Below, one piece after another: positions 24,954 to 32,800 of a stretch of 52,655 bases of DNA (position 1 is the stretch's first letter; each line of letters opens with the position of its first letter). Below the pieces are notes generated by a model that searched no databases, was not told where the DNA came from, and worked only from the letters and a program-made list of their open reading frames with translations. The DNA lies in assembly GCF_900169785.1 (NCBI RefSeq), contig NZ_FWER01000037.1, positions 44,017 through 96,671 on the forward strand, written 5' to 3'. The stretch is from Rhizobium sullae (lineage in GTDB: Bacteria; Pseudomonadota; Alphaproteobacteria; Rhizobiales; Rhizobiaceae). The position numbers and the translations under genes are program-made.

Positions 24954-25970
24954 ATGAAAATTTCTCTTACGCGCTTTTCCGCGCTTGCTTTTGCCGCCTC
25001 GCTTCTTGCTGCGACGACGCTGGCTTCCGCCGCGAGTGCGCAGGACGCCGAAGGCATCGTCGTCTATAACGCCCAGCATGAAAGCCTCGGCCGCGAATGG
25101 ATCGATGCCTTCACCAAGGAGACTGGCATCAAGGTCACCATGCGCCAGGGCAGCGACATGCAGTTCGCCAACCAGATCATTCAGGAAGGCGATGCTTCCC
25201 CGGCCGACGTATTCCTGACCGAGAACTCTCCGGCAATGGCGCTCGTCGATAGCGCGGGTCTCTTTGCCCCGGTCGACAAGGAAACACTTGATCTGGTTCC
25301 GGCGCAGTACCGTCCGGCCGACGGGATGTGGACCGGCATTGCCGCCCGCTCGACCGTCTTTGTCTATGACAAGACGAAGCTCACCGAAGACAAGCTGCCG
25401 AAGTCTCTGCTCGATCTCGCCGATCCGGCCTGGAAGGGTCGTTGGGGTGCGTCGCCTGCCGGTGCCGACTTCCAGGCGATTGTGGGTGCGCTGCTGCAGT
25501 TGAAAGGCGAAGAAGCAACGGCTGCATGGCTGAAGGCCATGAAGGAGAACGCAACACCCTACAAGGGCAACAGCGTTGCCATGAAGGCGGTCAACGCCGG
25601 CGAAGTCGAAGGCGCGGTCATCTACCACTACTACTGGTTCGGCGATCAGGCGAAGACAGGCGAAAACAGCAAGAATATCGGCCAGCACTACTTCAAGAAC
25701 CAGGATCCCGGCGCTTTCGCCAGCGTTTCGGGTGGCGGCATTTTGAAGTCCACGCAGCACATGAAGGAAGCCCAGGCATTCCTGAAGTTCGTCGCCGGCA
25801 AGGGCGGCCAGGACATCCTGAAGAACGGTACGTCCTATGAATACGCGGTCAGCGGCGAATCGAACGACAAGCTCGTCCCGCTTGCCGATCTCAATGCACC
25901 GAAGGTTGAGGCTTCCGAACTCGACAGCAAGAAGGTCGTCGAGCTGATGACGGCTGCTGGCCTGATCTAA
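24954..25970 (+). CDS. fbpA: Periplasmic ferric-iron-binding protein of an ABC importer
   Basis: A 338-residue class D-type substrate-binding protein. A signal peptide (MKISLTRFSALAFAASLLAA, cleavage near ASA-QD at about residue 26) sends it to the periplasm. The mature start IVVYNAQHESLGREWIDAF and the paired tyrosines in VIYHYYWF (Tyr224, Tyr226, Tyr227) are the ferric-ion ligand pattern of FbpA/FutA proteins. An in-frame start 78 bases upstream is open but lacks the signal sequence at its N-terminus, so ATG 24954 with GGAGG upstream is preferred. Permease and ATPase genes follow. Two iron-regulatory motifs lie 110-140 bases upstream. Confidence 0.92.
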   Translation: MKISLTRFSALAFAASLLAATTLASAASAQDAEGIVVYNAQHESLGREWIDAFTKETGIKVTMRQGSDMQFANQIIQEGDASPADVFLTENSPAMALVDSAGLFAPVDKETLDLVPAQYRPADGMWTGIAARSTVFVYDKTKLTEDKLPKSLLDLADPAWKGRWGASPAGADFQAIVGALLQLKGEEATAAWLKAMKENATPYKGNSVAMKAVNAGEVEGAVIYHYYWFGDQAKTGENSKNIGQHYFKNQDPGAFASVSGGGILKSTQHMKEAQAFLKFVAGKGGQDILKNGTSYEYAVSGESNDKLVPLADLNAPKVEASELDSKKVVELMTAAGLI

Positions 25971-26044
25971 GCCTTTCTGCCGCAGGCGGATCGAGTCAAA
26001 ACTATTGCTTTTGGCTCAAGAAAACCTTAGGGCATGTCAACCCG

Positions 26045-26082
26045 GGCAACCGCTTCAGATAGAGGCGGTTGCCTTCCTTTTT
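26045..26082 (+). terminator. Hairpin between fbpA and fbpB (partial terminator or mRNA stabiliser)
   Basis: A 9-bp perfect stem, GGCAACCGC (26045-26053) and GCGGTTGCC (26065-26073), is followed by TTCCTTTTTT. Lying after the binding-protein gene and before the permease, it can lower downstream expression or protect the fbpA message, giving an excess of binding protein over transporter. Confidence 0.7.
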
Positions 26083-26103
26083 CAGCGTACAAAGGCGCCG
26101 GCC

Positions 26104-27705
26104 TTGCTGCAAGACAACAGATCCCTTGTTTCCGGGCTCGCGCCCGGCAATAGGGCGCCAGTCAGCGGAACAGGTTTGCTGCGCGGGCGCATGCCCCACG
26201 CCTCCGTCGTCGTCTTTGCAACGCTGGTCGCAGTTATGAGCCTCGTACCGCTCGGCTTCATCGGCTGGATTACCGCCGATGTCGGCTGGCAAACGGTAAA
26301 GGCACTGGTCTTCCGTCCGCGTGTCGGTGAGCTGCTCGTCAACACCATCTTGCTTGAAGCACTCACCATTCCCTTGTCGATTGTGCTTGCCGTGACGCTC
26401 GCGTGGCTGACGGAGCGGACCAATGTTCCGGTTCCGCGGTTGTGGTCCTGGCTTGCCGTCGCGCCGCTTGCCGTTCCGGCCTTCGTGCACAGCTATGCGT
26501 GGGTGAGCCTCGTTCCCGGCATGCGCGGCCTGCAGAGCGGGGTCTTCGTTTCCGTGCTTGCCTATTACCCTTTTCTCTACCTGCCGGTCGCTGCCGCCCT
26601 TCGCCGCCTCGATCCGGCGATCGAGGATGCGGCGGCGTCGCTTGGCCTTGGCCCTTGGCGCGTCTTCTTCCGCGCGATCCTGCCGCAGCTGCGGCTTGCG
26701 ATCTGTGGAGGCTCGCTCCTGATCGGGCTGCATCTCCTGTCGGAATACGGGCTTTACGTGATGATCCGCTTCGACACTTTTTCGACCGCGATCGTTGATC
26801 AGTTCCAGTCTGCCTATAACAGCCCCGCAGCCAACATGCTCGGCGGTGTGCTCGTCGCTTGCTGCCTCTTCCTGCTCGGCCTGGAAATTCTGCTCCGCGG
26901 CAACGAGCGCTACGCCCGCGTCGGCTCCGGTTCCGCGCGTCCCGCCGATCGCCGCCATCTCGGCTGGTTTGTGGTACCTGGTGTTCTGCTGCCGGGAACG
27001 CTTGGTGTGCTGACGCTCGGCGTGCCGCTCATGACGCTCGGCCGCTGGCTCTATCTAGGCGGCACGGAGATCTGGCGGCTGGATGCTGTCGGAAATGCTT
27101 TCGTTCAAACGATCGTCCTTGCGGTCGCTGGCGGCGTGTTGACGACGATCGCGGCCGCGCCGATGGCCTGGTTGTCGGTCCGCGCACCGGGACGATTCCA
27201 GCGATTGCTCGAAGCCTGCCATTATTATGTCGGCTCGCTTCCCGGCGTTGTTGTGGCGCTGGCACTGGTGACGATCACCGTGCGGCTGGCGCTGCCGCTC
27301 TACCAGACTTTTGCGACCCTCATCGTTGCCTATGTCCTGCTCTTCCTGCCGCGCGCGATGGTCTGCCTTCATGCCAGCATCGCGCAGGCACCTGTAGAGC
27401 TGGAGCGGGCTGCCATGGGCTTGGGGCGCACGCCATCGCAGGCCGTGCGCCAGATTACCATGCGCCTTGCTGCCCCGGGCTTTGCTGCAAGCATTGCGCT
27501 GTCGGCGCTCGGCATCACCAACGAGCTGACGGCAACGCTGATGTTGTCGCCGAACGGTGTTGAAACGCTGGCAACGAAATTCTGGTCGCTGACCAGCGAA
27601 ATCGACTATGTGTCGGCCGCTCCTTATGCGGTGATGATGATCGTGCTGTCATTGCCGCTGACGCTTCTTCTTTATGCCCAATCGAAACGGACTGCCGGCC
27701 AATGA
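26104..27705 (+). CDS. fbpB: Ferric iron ABC transporter permease, two-domain
   Basis: A permease of about 530 residues with two homologous halves of about six membrane helices, as in FbpB/SfuB. Each half has the cytoplasmic EAA loop that contacts the ATPase: DAAASLGLGPWRVFFRAILP in the first, ERAAMGLGRTPSQAVRQITM in the second. The start is uncertain. The frame is open back to 26005, but that region is the intergenic hairpin. TTG 26104 has AAAGG eight bases ahead and is used here; ATG 26191, near the first membrane helix, is the other choice. Translation is coupled to the ATPase gene by a 4-base overlap. Confidence 0.88.
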   Translation: MLQDNRSLVSGLAPGNRAPVSGTGLLRGRMPHASVVVFATLVAVMSLVPLGFIGWITADVGWQTVKALVFRPRVGELLVNTILLEALTIPLSIVLAVTLAWLTERTNVPVPRLWSWLAVAPLAVPAFVHSYAWVSLVPGMRGLQSGVFVSVLAYYPFLYLPVAAALRRLDPAIEDAAASLGLGPWRVFFRAILPQLRLAICGGSLLIGLHLLSEYGLYVMIRFDTFSTAIVDQFQSAYNSPAANMLGGVLVACCLFLLGLEILLRGNERYARVGSGSARPADRRHLGWFVVPGVLLPGTLGVLTLGVPLMTLGRWLYLGGTEIWRLDAVGNAFVQTIVLAVAGGVLTTIAAAPMAWLSVRAPGRFQRLLEACHYYVGSLPGVVVALALVTITVRLALPLYQTFATLIVAYVLLFLPRAMVCLHASIAQAPVELERAAMGLGRTPSQAVRQITMRLAAPGFAASIALSALGITNELTATLMLSPNGVETLATKFWSLTSEIDYVSAAPYAVMMIVLSLPLTLLLYAQSKRTAGQ

Positions 27706-28742
27706 CACTGCTTACGATCCAGTCTGTCAGCAAGCACTATGGCCCGGTGAGAGCTTTGGACAAGGTGACGCTGGACGTTGCCGCCGGCAGCCGCACCGCC
27801 GTTGTCGGCCCCTCGGGTTCCGGCAAGACGACTTTGCTGCGCATTGTTGCGGGCTTCGAGCGGCCAGATGAAGGGCAAGTCATCCTGAATGGCGAAGTGC
27901 TCGCGGATGGCTTGGCAACCGTTCCCGCCCACAAGCGCGGCATCGGCATCGTCTCGCAAGACGGCGCGCTTTTTCCGCATTTGAGCGTTGCCGACAATAT
28001 TGGCTTCGGTTTCGAGCGTGGCGCTCGCGATCGCGGAAAGCGGATCGTCGAACTGCTGGATATGGTCGAGCTCGACCGCAACATGCTGACGCGCCGTCCT
28101 CACCAGCTTTCCGGCGGTCAACAGCAGCGGGTGGCGCTCGCGAGAGCCCTCGGCCGCAAGCCGCGTCTCATGCTGCTCGACGAGCCCTTCTCGGCGCTCG
28201 ATACCGGCCTTCGCGAACACATGCGCAAGGCCGTCGCCCGCGTCCTCCAGGCGGCGAATATCACGGCGATTCTCGTCACCCATGATCAAGCAGAGGCTCT
28301 CTCTTTTGCAGATCAGGTCGCGGTGCTCAGGGAAGGCAAGCTGATCCAATCGGGTTCACCGCAATCGCTCTACCTGCAGCCGAAGGACCGCGAAACCGCA
28401 CTCTTCTTGGGGGATGCGGTGATGCTTCCGGCGATCATCCGCAATGGCTTTGCCGATTGCGCGCTCGGCCGCGTCGCAGTGGAAGGCGGCCATCAAGGCA
28501 AGGCCGAGATCATGCTGCGGCCGGAGCAGATTCGCGTCGTTGCCGATGAAAGCGAGCCCGCCTCTGGAGGCCGCGTCGTTGAGGTGGAGTTCGGCGGTGC
28601 GACCTGCACCGTGGCGGTGTCGCTGGAAGGGGTGGCGCTGCCGCCGATCCTCATCAAGACATCCAGCGTGGCTTTGCCCGAGCGCGGCGATCGTGTTCGC
28701 CTTGATATCGCCGGCAAGGCGCATGTCTTCGGCGGCCGTTAA
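27702..28742 (+). CDS. fbpC: Ferric iron ABC transporter ATP-binding protein
   Basis: A 346-residue ABC ATPase. Walker A is GPSGSGKTT (about 38-46), signature LSGGQQQRVALARAL, Walker B LMLLDEPFSALD and switch histidine in ILVTHDQAEA. The extra C-terminal domain (about 240-346, with EIMLRPEQIRV) is a TOBE-type regulatory domain usual in FbpC/PotA. With the upstream permease and binding protein it completes a ferric importer. The stop overlaps the end of the convergent glucoamylase gene by four bases. Confidence 0.93.
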   Translation: MTLLTIQSVSKHYGPVRALDKVTLDVAAGSRTAVVGPSGSGKTTLLRIVAGFERPDEGQVILNGEVLADGLATVPAHKRGIGIVSQDGALFPHLSVADNIGFGFERGARDRGKRIVELLDMVELDRNMLTRRPHQLSGGQQQRVALARALGRKPRLMLLDEPFSALDTGLREHMRKAVARVLQAANITAILVTHDQAEALSFADQVAVLREGKLIQSGSPQSLYLQPKDRETALFLGDAVMLPAIIRNGFADCALGRVAVEGGHQGKAEIMLRPEQIRVVADESEPASGGRVVEVEFGGATCTVAVSLEGVALPPILIKTSSVALPERGDRVRLDIAGKAHVFGGR

Positions 28743-30070
28743 GCCGTCTTTCGCGAAACACTTTCCGTTTCCGCCTGCTCCAGCCAGCCGCCCGTAAAGC
28801 CGGCACGTTCGAGGCCGAGCCGGATGATCGGCGACCGTTGCATCAGGCTCCAGATGAACTCCGACCGATCGTTTTCGATCGTCATCACCAGCAGTCCCTG
28901 GTCGATCGCGACGCACCGGTCGTCCACCCAACCTTCGGGCCGGGCGGTCTTCACTGATGGATTGAAGCCGCCCGGAAAGCGGCCTTCGCAGAGCAGATTG
29001 GGATAGGCAGCCAGCAGCGCCTCCAGGCCGTCGACCGCCGCCTGTCGGTCATAAGGCAATGCCGCAAGCGCCGCCCACGGTGCGATTGTCCCGTCGTCCG
29101 GGCCAAGTGGTGCACCGCGCGCGGCGTAACCCAGAACCTTCGGATGCCGGCCGCTACGCATGTTCCGCGTTGGCGGCGGACCGTCGGAGGCGGAAAATCC
29201 CCAGACATTCCTGTTGTAGCCGACGAAGTGCCCGGGATTGCGCTCGGCATAATCGCGCTGGACGGCGATCGAAACCTGGGTGTTGCGGAAATAGTCCCAG
29301 TCGCGTGCAGCCATCTCCCTGTCCTGAATCCCGCGGAAGTCGATCCAGGCATGGGAGAAAAGGTGAATGAAAAACGGTCCGGCATAAAGATAGGGCTGCT
29401 TGCCGAAGAGCATCCAGGAATAGCTTAAGACGAAGGCATCGTAGCTCGATTGCGGGATCGGATGGGTGGGCGAAGCGAGCGCTAGCGTGTAGAGCAGGAT
29501 CGCCTCGTCATAGCCCTGCCAGCGCCAGCGCAGAAAGCCGCTTCCAGGCTTCCAGCCCATGCAGACGGTCTGTCCTTTATTCAACGCCCAATGCCAGTCG
29601 ATGCGCTCATAGATGAATTTCACCAGTTCGCGGATTTCCGTCTCGATCGGATCGGCGCCATCGAAGTAGGCCGCAGCCGTCAGCATGCCGGCGACGAGCA
29701 AGGTCGTGTCGATCGTTGAGAGCTCGCTGTTCCATGCGCGGTGGCCGGTATCCATATGCAGGAAGTGGTAATAAAAGCCACGATAGCCGGTCGCATGGCG
29801 CTCGCGCCCTTGATGGCTCCCGGCAAAGAAGCGCAGCGTCGTGATCGTCCTGCTTGCCGCTTCCGCCTGCGTAATCCATCCGCGTTCGACGGCGACCGTA
29901 TAACTTGAAAGCGCAAAGCCGGTGGCAGCGATGCTGCAGGGAACGTCGGGTATGGACGTATCCGCGACCAGGCCGTTTTCGGGATTGGAATACTTCAGAA
30001 AATAGTCGAATGCGGATTTCTGCAGCCTGTCGATCAGCGCGGCATCCGTGTCGTCAAATCGTTGCAGCAT
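28739..30070 (-). CDS. Glucoamylase-like protein (Glycoamylase family, PF10091 type)
   Basis: A 443-residue (alpha/alpha)6-barrel protein without signal peptide. The conserved YRGFYYHFLHMDTGHRAWNS, ELSTIDTTLLVAGMLTAA and FLRWRWQGYDEAILLYTLAL blocks match the glucoamylase-like domain that also forms the C-terminal part of rhizobial cyclic beta-glucan synthases, where it acts as a phosphorylase/hydrolase. As a separate cytosolic protein it may act on beta-glucans or cyclic glucan fragments; the linkage cannot be predicted. Its stop overlaps fbpC by four bases, which is convergent and has no functional meaning. Start ATG 30070 agrees with the usual N-terminus. Confidence 0.85.
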   Translation of the reverse strand: MLQRFDDTDAALIDRLQKSAFDYFLKYSNPENGLVADTSIPDVPCSIAATGFALSSYTVAVERGWITQAEAASRTITTLRFFAGSHQGRERHATGYRGFYYHFLHMDTGHRAWNSELSTIDTTLLVAGMLTAAAYFDGADPIETEIRELVKFIYERIDWHWALNKGQTVCMGWKPGSGFLRWRWQGYDEAILLYTLALASPTHPIPQSSYDAFVLSYSWMLFGKQPYLYAGPFFIHLFSHAWIDFRGIQDREMAARDWDYFRNTQVSIAVQRDYAERNPGHFVGYNRNVWGFSASDGPPPTRNMRSGRHPKVLGYAARGAPLGPDDGTIAPWAALAALPYDRQAAVDGLEALLAAYPNLLCEGRFPGGFNPSVKTARPEGWVDDRCVAIDQGLLVMTIENDRSEFIWSLMQRSPIIRLGLERAGFTGGWLEQAETESVSRKTA

Positions 30071-30277
30071 ACATCAAACCAACCGTTGTCCGCCCTCGTT
30101 CAACATGGCGATGCATTGCGCACAAATCAAATTCTTTTCAGATAATGCGACAAATGGCTGCGACCGGTCGTTTGGCGCTGGCGCGGCGATATCGGTTCAC
30201 AACAACAAAAAAACGCCTTTCGGCGGATTATTAAGTATCTGATGTTATTGTGTCCGACCTGAGCAGGTGACGTTTTG

Positions 30278-30352
30278 TGGTGCGCCAACTTCAAGGGCGA
30301 GTTCAAGCTCGGCGACGGTCGATACTGTTACCCGCTGACGGTCACCGACCAT
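30278..30352 (+). pseudogene. IS481-family transposase fragment
   Basis: A 25-codon remnant reads WCANFKGEFKLGDGRYCYPL followed by TVTDH, the start of the DDE catalytic core of IS481-type transposases (first Asp usually in the W-x-x-D-F-K position, here Asn). The frame continues without further similarity and lacks the N-terminal helix-turn-helix and the rest of the core, so it is a dead fragment. Confidence 0.7.
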
Positions 30353-30594
30353 CCATCGTCCCTCGGCACTCAGTTCCCCGATCCATTGCACGTCCTTCAC
30401 GCCGGGACCAAACCGCTCCGTGGGAACACGGCGGTGAGCCGTCGGGCATTCTAAGAACCGGAGCCCCATGAGCACAATTCCGCTCCTCGGGGTGTTGAGG
30501 TGTCGTGAAGTGATATCGGGTCATGTTCTTCACGGCTTCCAACGCCAGATCCCTTTTCGCGGTGGCGACAAGGTGGCGACACGAGAAACACCAT

Positions 30595-30625
30595 TTCGGC
30601 ACGAGGTTGTCACCCATGTCTTAGG
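30595..30625. repeat. 31-bp direct repeat, copy 1 (IS end region)
   Basis: Identical to 31861-31891. It belongs to the right end of the IS relic and is followed, 43 bases on, by the tRNA-Gly 3' fragment; the second copy is followed by the intact tRNA at 20 bases. Confidence 0.9.
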
Positions 30626-30668
30626 TATGATCTGTTACCGATGTCTCCGGGTCGGACAATGAGAAAAT

Positions 30669-30714
30669 TGGAGCGGGCGAAGGGATTTGAACCCTCGACT
30701 CCAACCTTGGCAAG
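30669..30714 (-). pseudogene. Truncated tRNA-Gly, 3' part only (possible attR)
   Basis: Forty-six bases match the 3' part of the intact tRNA-Gly(GCC) at 31911-31956 with one difference (T for C in the variable/T-stem region). The match runs from the encoded CCA end to the anticodon and stops there, the pattern left when an integrative element enters the 3' half of a tRNA gene. It cannot fold as a tRNA. Similarity also continues past the CCA end into the IS-like flank, which a simple integration would not give. Confidence 0.85.
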
Positions 30715-31021
30715 CTTAAAATTGCGACGTCGTAGCAATGTGTGCCAGTGCTGCAGAATTCACTCCGGTGCTAGAGGGAGCGGTTTTTGCGCGCAGCGCT
30801 CGACGATCGTGACGCGAAGTGCATAGCACTCAGTCAAAATAGATTGCACCTGGCCGAAATGCGGTGACTGTGACCGCGCGGTGACCGGAGGCGACAGCAA
30901 GGCATTTTGGCCGCGCGCGGCGCTCCTGCTATTGAGTACCAAATTCCGCTAGCGCCCCGCCCCACTTCTGCCCAATGGAGCCGCAAGGATCTTGGTTTCC
31001 ATGTTCGGGAGTTACAGCGCC
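30715..31021. other. Non-coding stretch between tRNA fragment and dioxygenase gene
   Basis: No reading frame with recognisable similarity and no integrase remnant that I can identify. It contains only short palindromic runs (for example GCGCGCAGCGC near 30787). The last 60 bases should hold the promoter of the dioxygenase gene. Confidence 0.5.
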
Positions 31022-31603
31022 ATGCCGACCCGGCGACATTTCCTTATCAGCTTCGTTGCCACGCCGATTCTGCTGCCGAGACTCGGCCATGCAGCCGGGG
31101 CTTCTGCGCAGCTGTCGCTTACACCAACTTGCAAAGATGACGACGATCTGACGCCAGCGCAGACCGAAGGCCCGTATTTCACCCCGGAGAGCCCTGAAAA
31201 ACAGGACTTCGTGAGCGATGCACCGGGCGGTGAAAGGATGACGCTTGCTGGTTACGTGCTGACCGAGAACTGCCAGCCCGTGGCAAAAGCGTTGATCGAG
31301 TTATGGCATGCCAATGAGATCGGCACCTACGACAATAGCGGATACAAACTCCGCGGGCATCAATTCACCGATGCTGAAGGCAAATGGTGGTTCGAGACAA
31401 TCGTGCCAGGTCTATATTCTGGTCGCACCCGCCATTACCACCTGAAAGTCCAACGGCCCGGCGGAAGCGTACTGACGACGCAGCTCTATTTTCCCGGCGA
31501 ACCGGACAATGAACGTGACCGTATTTTCAACCCAGCCTTGCTGCTCGATGTCAGGGCGACGGGCGACGGACAATTTGGCCGCTACGATTTCATCGTGGCG
31601 TAA
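31022..31603 (+). CDS. Intradiol ring-cleavage dioxygenase-like protein with Tat signal
   Basis: A 193-residue protein. The N-terminus MPTRRHFLISFVATPILLPR looks like a twin-arginine signal peptide, so it is probably exported. The mature part is an intradiol dioxygenase beta-sandwich: TEGPYFTP, then ALIELWHANEIGTYDN with the first Tyr ligand, and YSGRTRHYHLKVQRPG with the Tyr/His iron ligands (R-x-R-H-Y-H-x-K). These residues fit the Fe(III) site (2 Tyr, 2 His) of catechol and protocatechuate dioxygenases. No other aromatic-degradation gene is near. ATG 31001 is an alternative start, but ATG 31022 gives a clean Tat signal. It is the only intact gene between the two tRNA copies and may be cargo. 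Confidence 0.82.
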   Translation: MPTRRHFLISFVATPILLPRLGHAAGASAQLSLTPTCKDDDDLTPAQTEGPYFTPESPEKQDFVSDAPGGERMTLAGYVLTENCQPVAKALIELWHANEIGTYDNSGYKLRGHQFTDAEGKWWFETIVPGLYSGRTRHYHLKVQRPGGSVLTTQLYFPGEPDNERDRIFNPALLLDVRATGDGQFGRYDFIVA

Positions 31604-31860
31604 CCGGGCGCTTGCATACGCTCCTTCTGGGTAACTCAGCTCAGTTTGTCATAGTGAGCGCGACACATCAGCTGCTCAAATTTACGTGCACGAAGCGGTA
31701 GTTCAGCATATCTGAACTAGAGAAAGATACCAGGAAGTCCTGGACCTTGCCGTAGATGACAGGGCGATTGACTTGTGGCTGAATTGAGCACGAGAAAAAC
31801 TCAATCAGCGGGATCCTCTGTCCAACGGGATTGCAGGTTGCTCGGGGGCTCGACGACCCG

Positions 31861-31891
31861 TTCGGCACGAGGTTGTCACCCATGTCTTAGG
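31861..31891. repeat. 31-bp direct repeat, copy 2, with IS-type end
   Basis: Identical to 30595-30625 and followed by GGCCGGACAATT, a variant of the IS terminal repeat. Against copy 1 about 26 bases are missing between the repeat and the IS terminus; in copy 1 this piece lies between two imperfect repeats (ACCCATGTCTTAGG and ACCGATGTCTCCGG), so slippage between them explains the loss. Confidence 0.85.
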
Positions 31892-31910
31892 GGCCGGACA
31901 ATTGAGAATT

Positions 31911-31985
31911 TGGAGCGGGCGAAGGGATTTGAACCCTCGACCCCAACCTTGGCAAGGTTGTGCTCTACCCCTGAGCTACACCCGC
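31911..31985 (-). tRNA. tRNA-Gly, anticodon GCC
   Basis: A 75-base cloverleaf including an encoded CCA. The acceptor stem pairs GCGGGTG with CGCCCGC (one G-U), the D arm is GCTC/GAGC, the anticodon stem CAACC/GGTTG frames the loop TTGCCAA with anticodon GCC at 31951-31953, and the T loop is TTCAAAT. It reads GGC and GGU codons. A partial duplicate of its 3' part lies 1.2 kb downstream. Confidence 0.97.
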
Positions 31986-32238
31986 TCAATCCGCATCGGT
32001 CCGGGGTAGTTGATGGACCGTGGGCTGCCACCTTGCGGCGACGGGCGCTATATGGCCCAATCGATTTTCAAATGCAACAGGGAAATGACGGAAAGGCCAA
32101 GAAAAATTCGGAGTGCTCGGAAGCTCCTTCGCAAACCGCCGCAAATTCAAGGAAAAGCGTCGATCACGAACATTGCAAAACATGTTCCTCCGACTTAATC
32201 AGGGCGCCTTGCCCCTTTCATTCCAGACGGATGCCGCG

Positions 32239-32748
32239 ATGACCGAAGCCAAGCCGAAAAACAGAGACGATCTTTTCGCTTTCCTCGACGGGCTCGGTAT
32301 CGCGCACAGCACGCGGCAGCATGCTCCGGTCTTCACCGTGGCCGAATCGGTGTCGCTGCGCGATGAAATCCCTGGCGGGCATACAAAAAACCTTTTCGTG
32401 AAGGATAAGAAGGATCAGTTCTTCCTGCTGACCGTCGAAGAGCATGCCGTTGTCGATCTCAAGACCGTGCATGCATTGATCGGTGCGGCCAGCAAGGTTT
32501 CGTTCGGCAAACCGGAAAAGCTGATGGAATATCTTGGCGTGATCCCCGGCGCGGTCACGGCCTTTGGCGCTATCAATGACACGGGCAACAATGTGACCTT
32601 CGTGCTCGATGTGGACTTGATGAAGGAGGAGATCGTCAATTGCCATCCGTTGTCCAACGATGCGACAACGTCGATTGCAAGCGCAGACCTCGTCCGCTTC
32701 ATGGAAGCGACGGGCCATAAGCCGCTTGTCTTGAAAGTGACGGCCTGA
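32239..32748 (+). CDS. YbaK/ProX-type aminoacyl-tRNA deacylase domain protein
   Basis: A 169-residue single-domain protein of the YbaK/ProRS-associated (INS) fold. FTVAESVSLRDEIPGGHTKNLFVKD contains the conserved lysine-bearing loop, and KVSFGKPEKLMEYLGVIPGAVTAFG is the G-x-x-P segment of the ProX/PrdX branch. These enzymes remove mischarged amino acids, mainly alanine from tRNA-Pro. The frame is open further upstream, but ATG 32239 gives the family's normal N-terminus. It begins 250 bases from tRNA-Gly and is followed by the thioredoxin gene after 52 bases. Confidence 0.88.
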   Translation: MTEAKPKNRDDLFAFLDGLGIAHSTRQHAPVFTVAESVSLRDEIPGGHTKNLFVKDKKDQFFLLTVEEHAVVDLKTVHALIGAASKVSFGKPEKLMEYLGVIPGAVTAFGAINDTGNNVTFVLDVDLMKEEIVNCHPLSNDATTSIASADLVRFMEATGHKPLVLKVTA

Positions 32749-32800
32749 CATACGATTTTAGCGCTAGAAAAGCCGGGCACCGGCATGGCGGGAGATACCA

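Larger units (their letters stand above)
30251..30658. mobile_element. Relic of an IS481-like insertion sequence, 408 bp
   Basis: Both ends survive: TGTCCGACC at 30251-30259 and its inverted copy GGTCGGACA at 30650-30658. Beyond nine bases the ends differ. Inside, a short piece of the transposase catalytic core remains at 30278-30352, and the rest is decayed or deleted; a full element of this type is over 1 kb. No target duplication is obvious. The left-hand 180 bases back to the glucoamylase gene hold nothing I recognise. The right end is directly next to a tRNA fragment. Confidence 0.65.

Noticed and set aside
26002..26958. A 318-residue minus-strand frame over fbpB
   Set aside because: Antisense of the permease; Arg/Gln-rich with no membrane or domain pattern.
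30641..30826. A second frame with LERAKGFEPSTPTLA
   Set aside because: It is the same antisense reading over the truncated tRNA copy.
31775..32242. A plus-strand frame containing LERAKGFEPSTPTLA
   Set aside because: This peptide is the well-known false product of reading a tRNA gene on the opposite strand; the stretch is tRNA-Gly.
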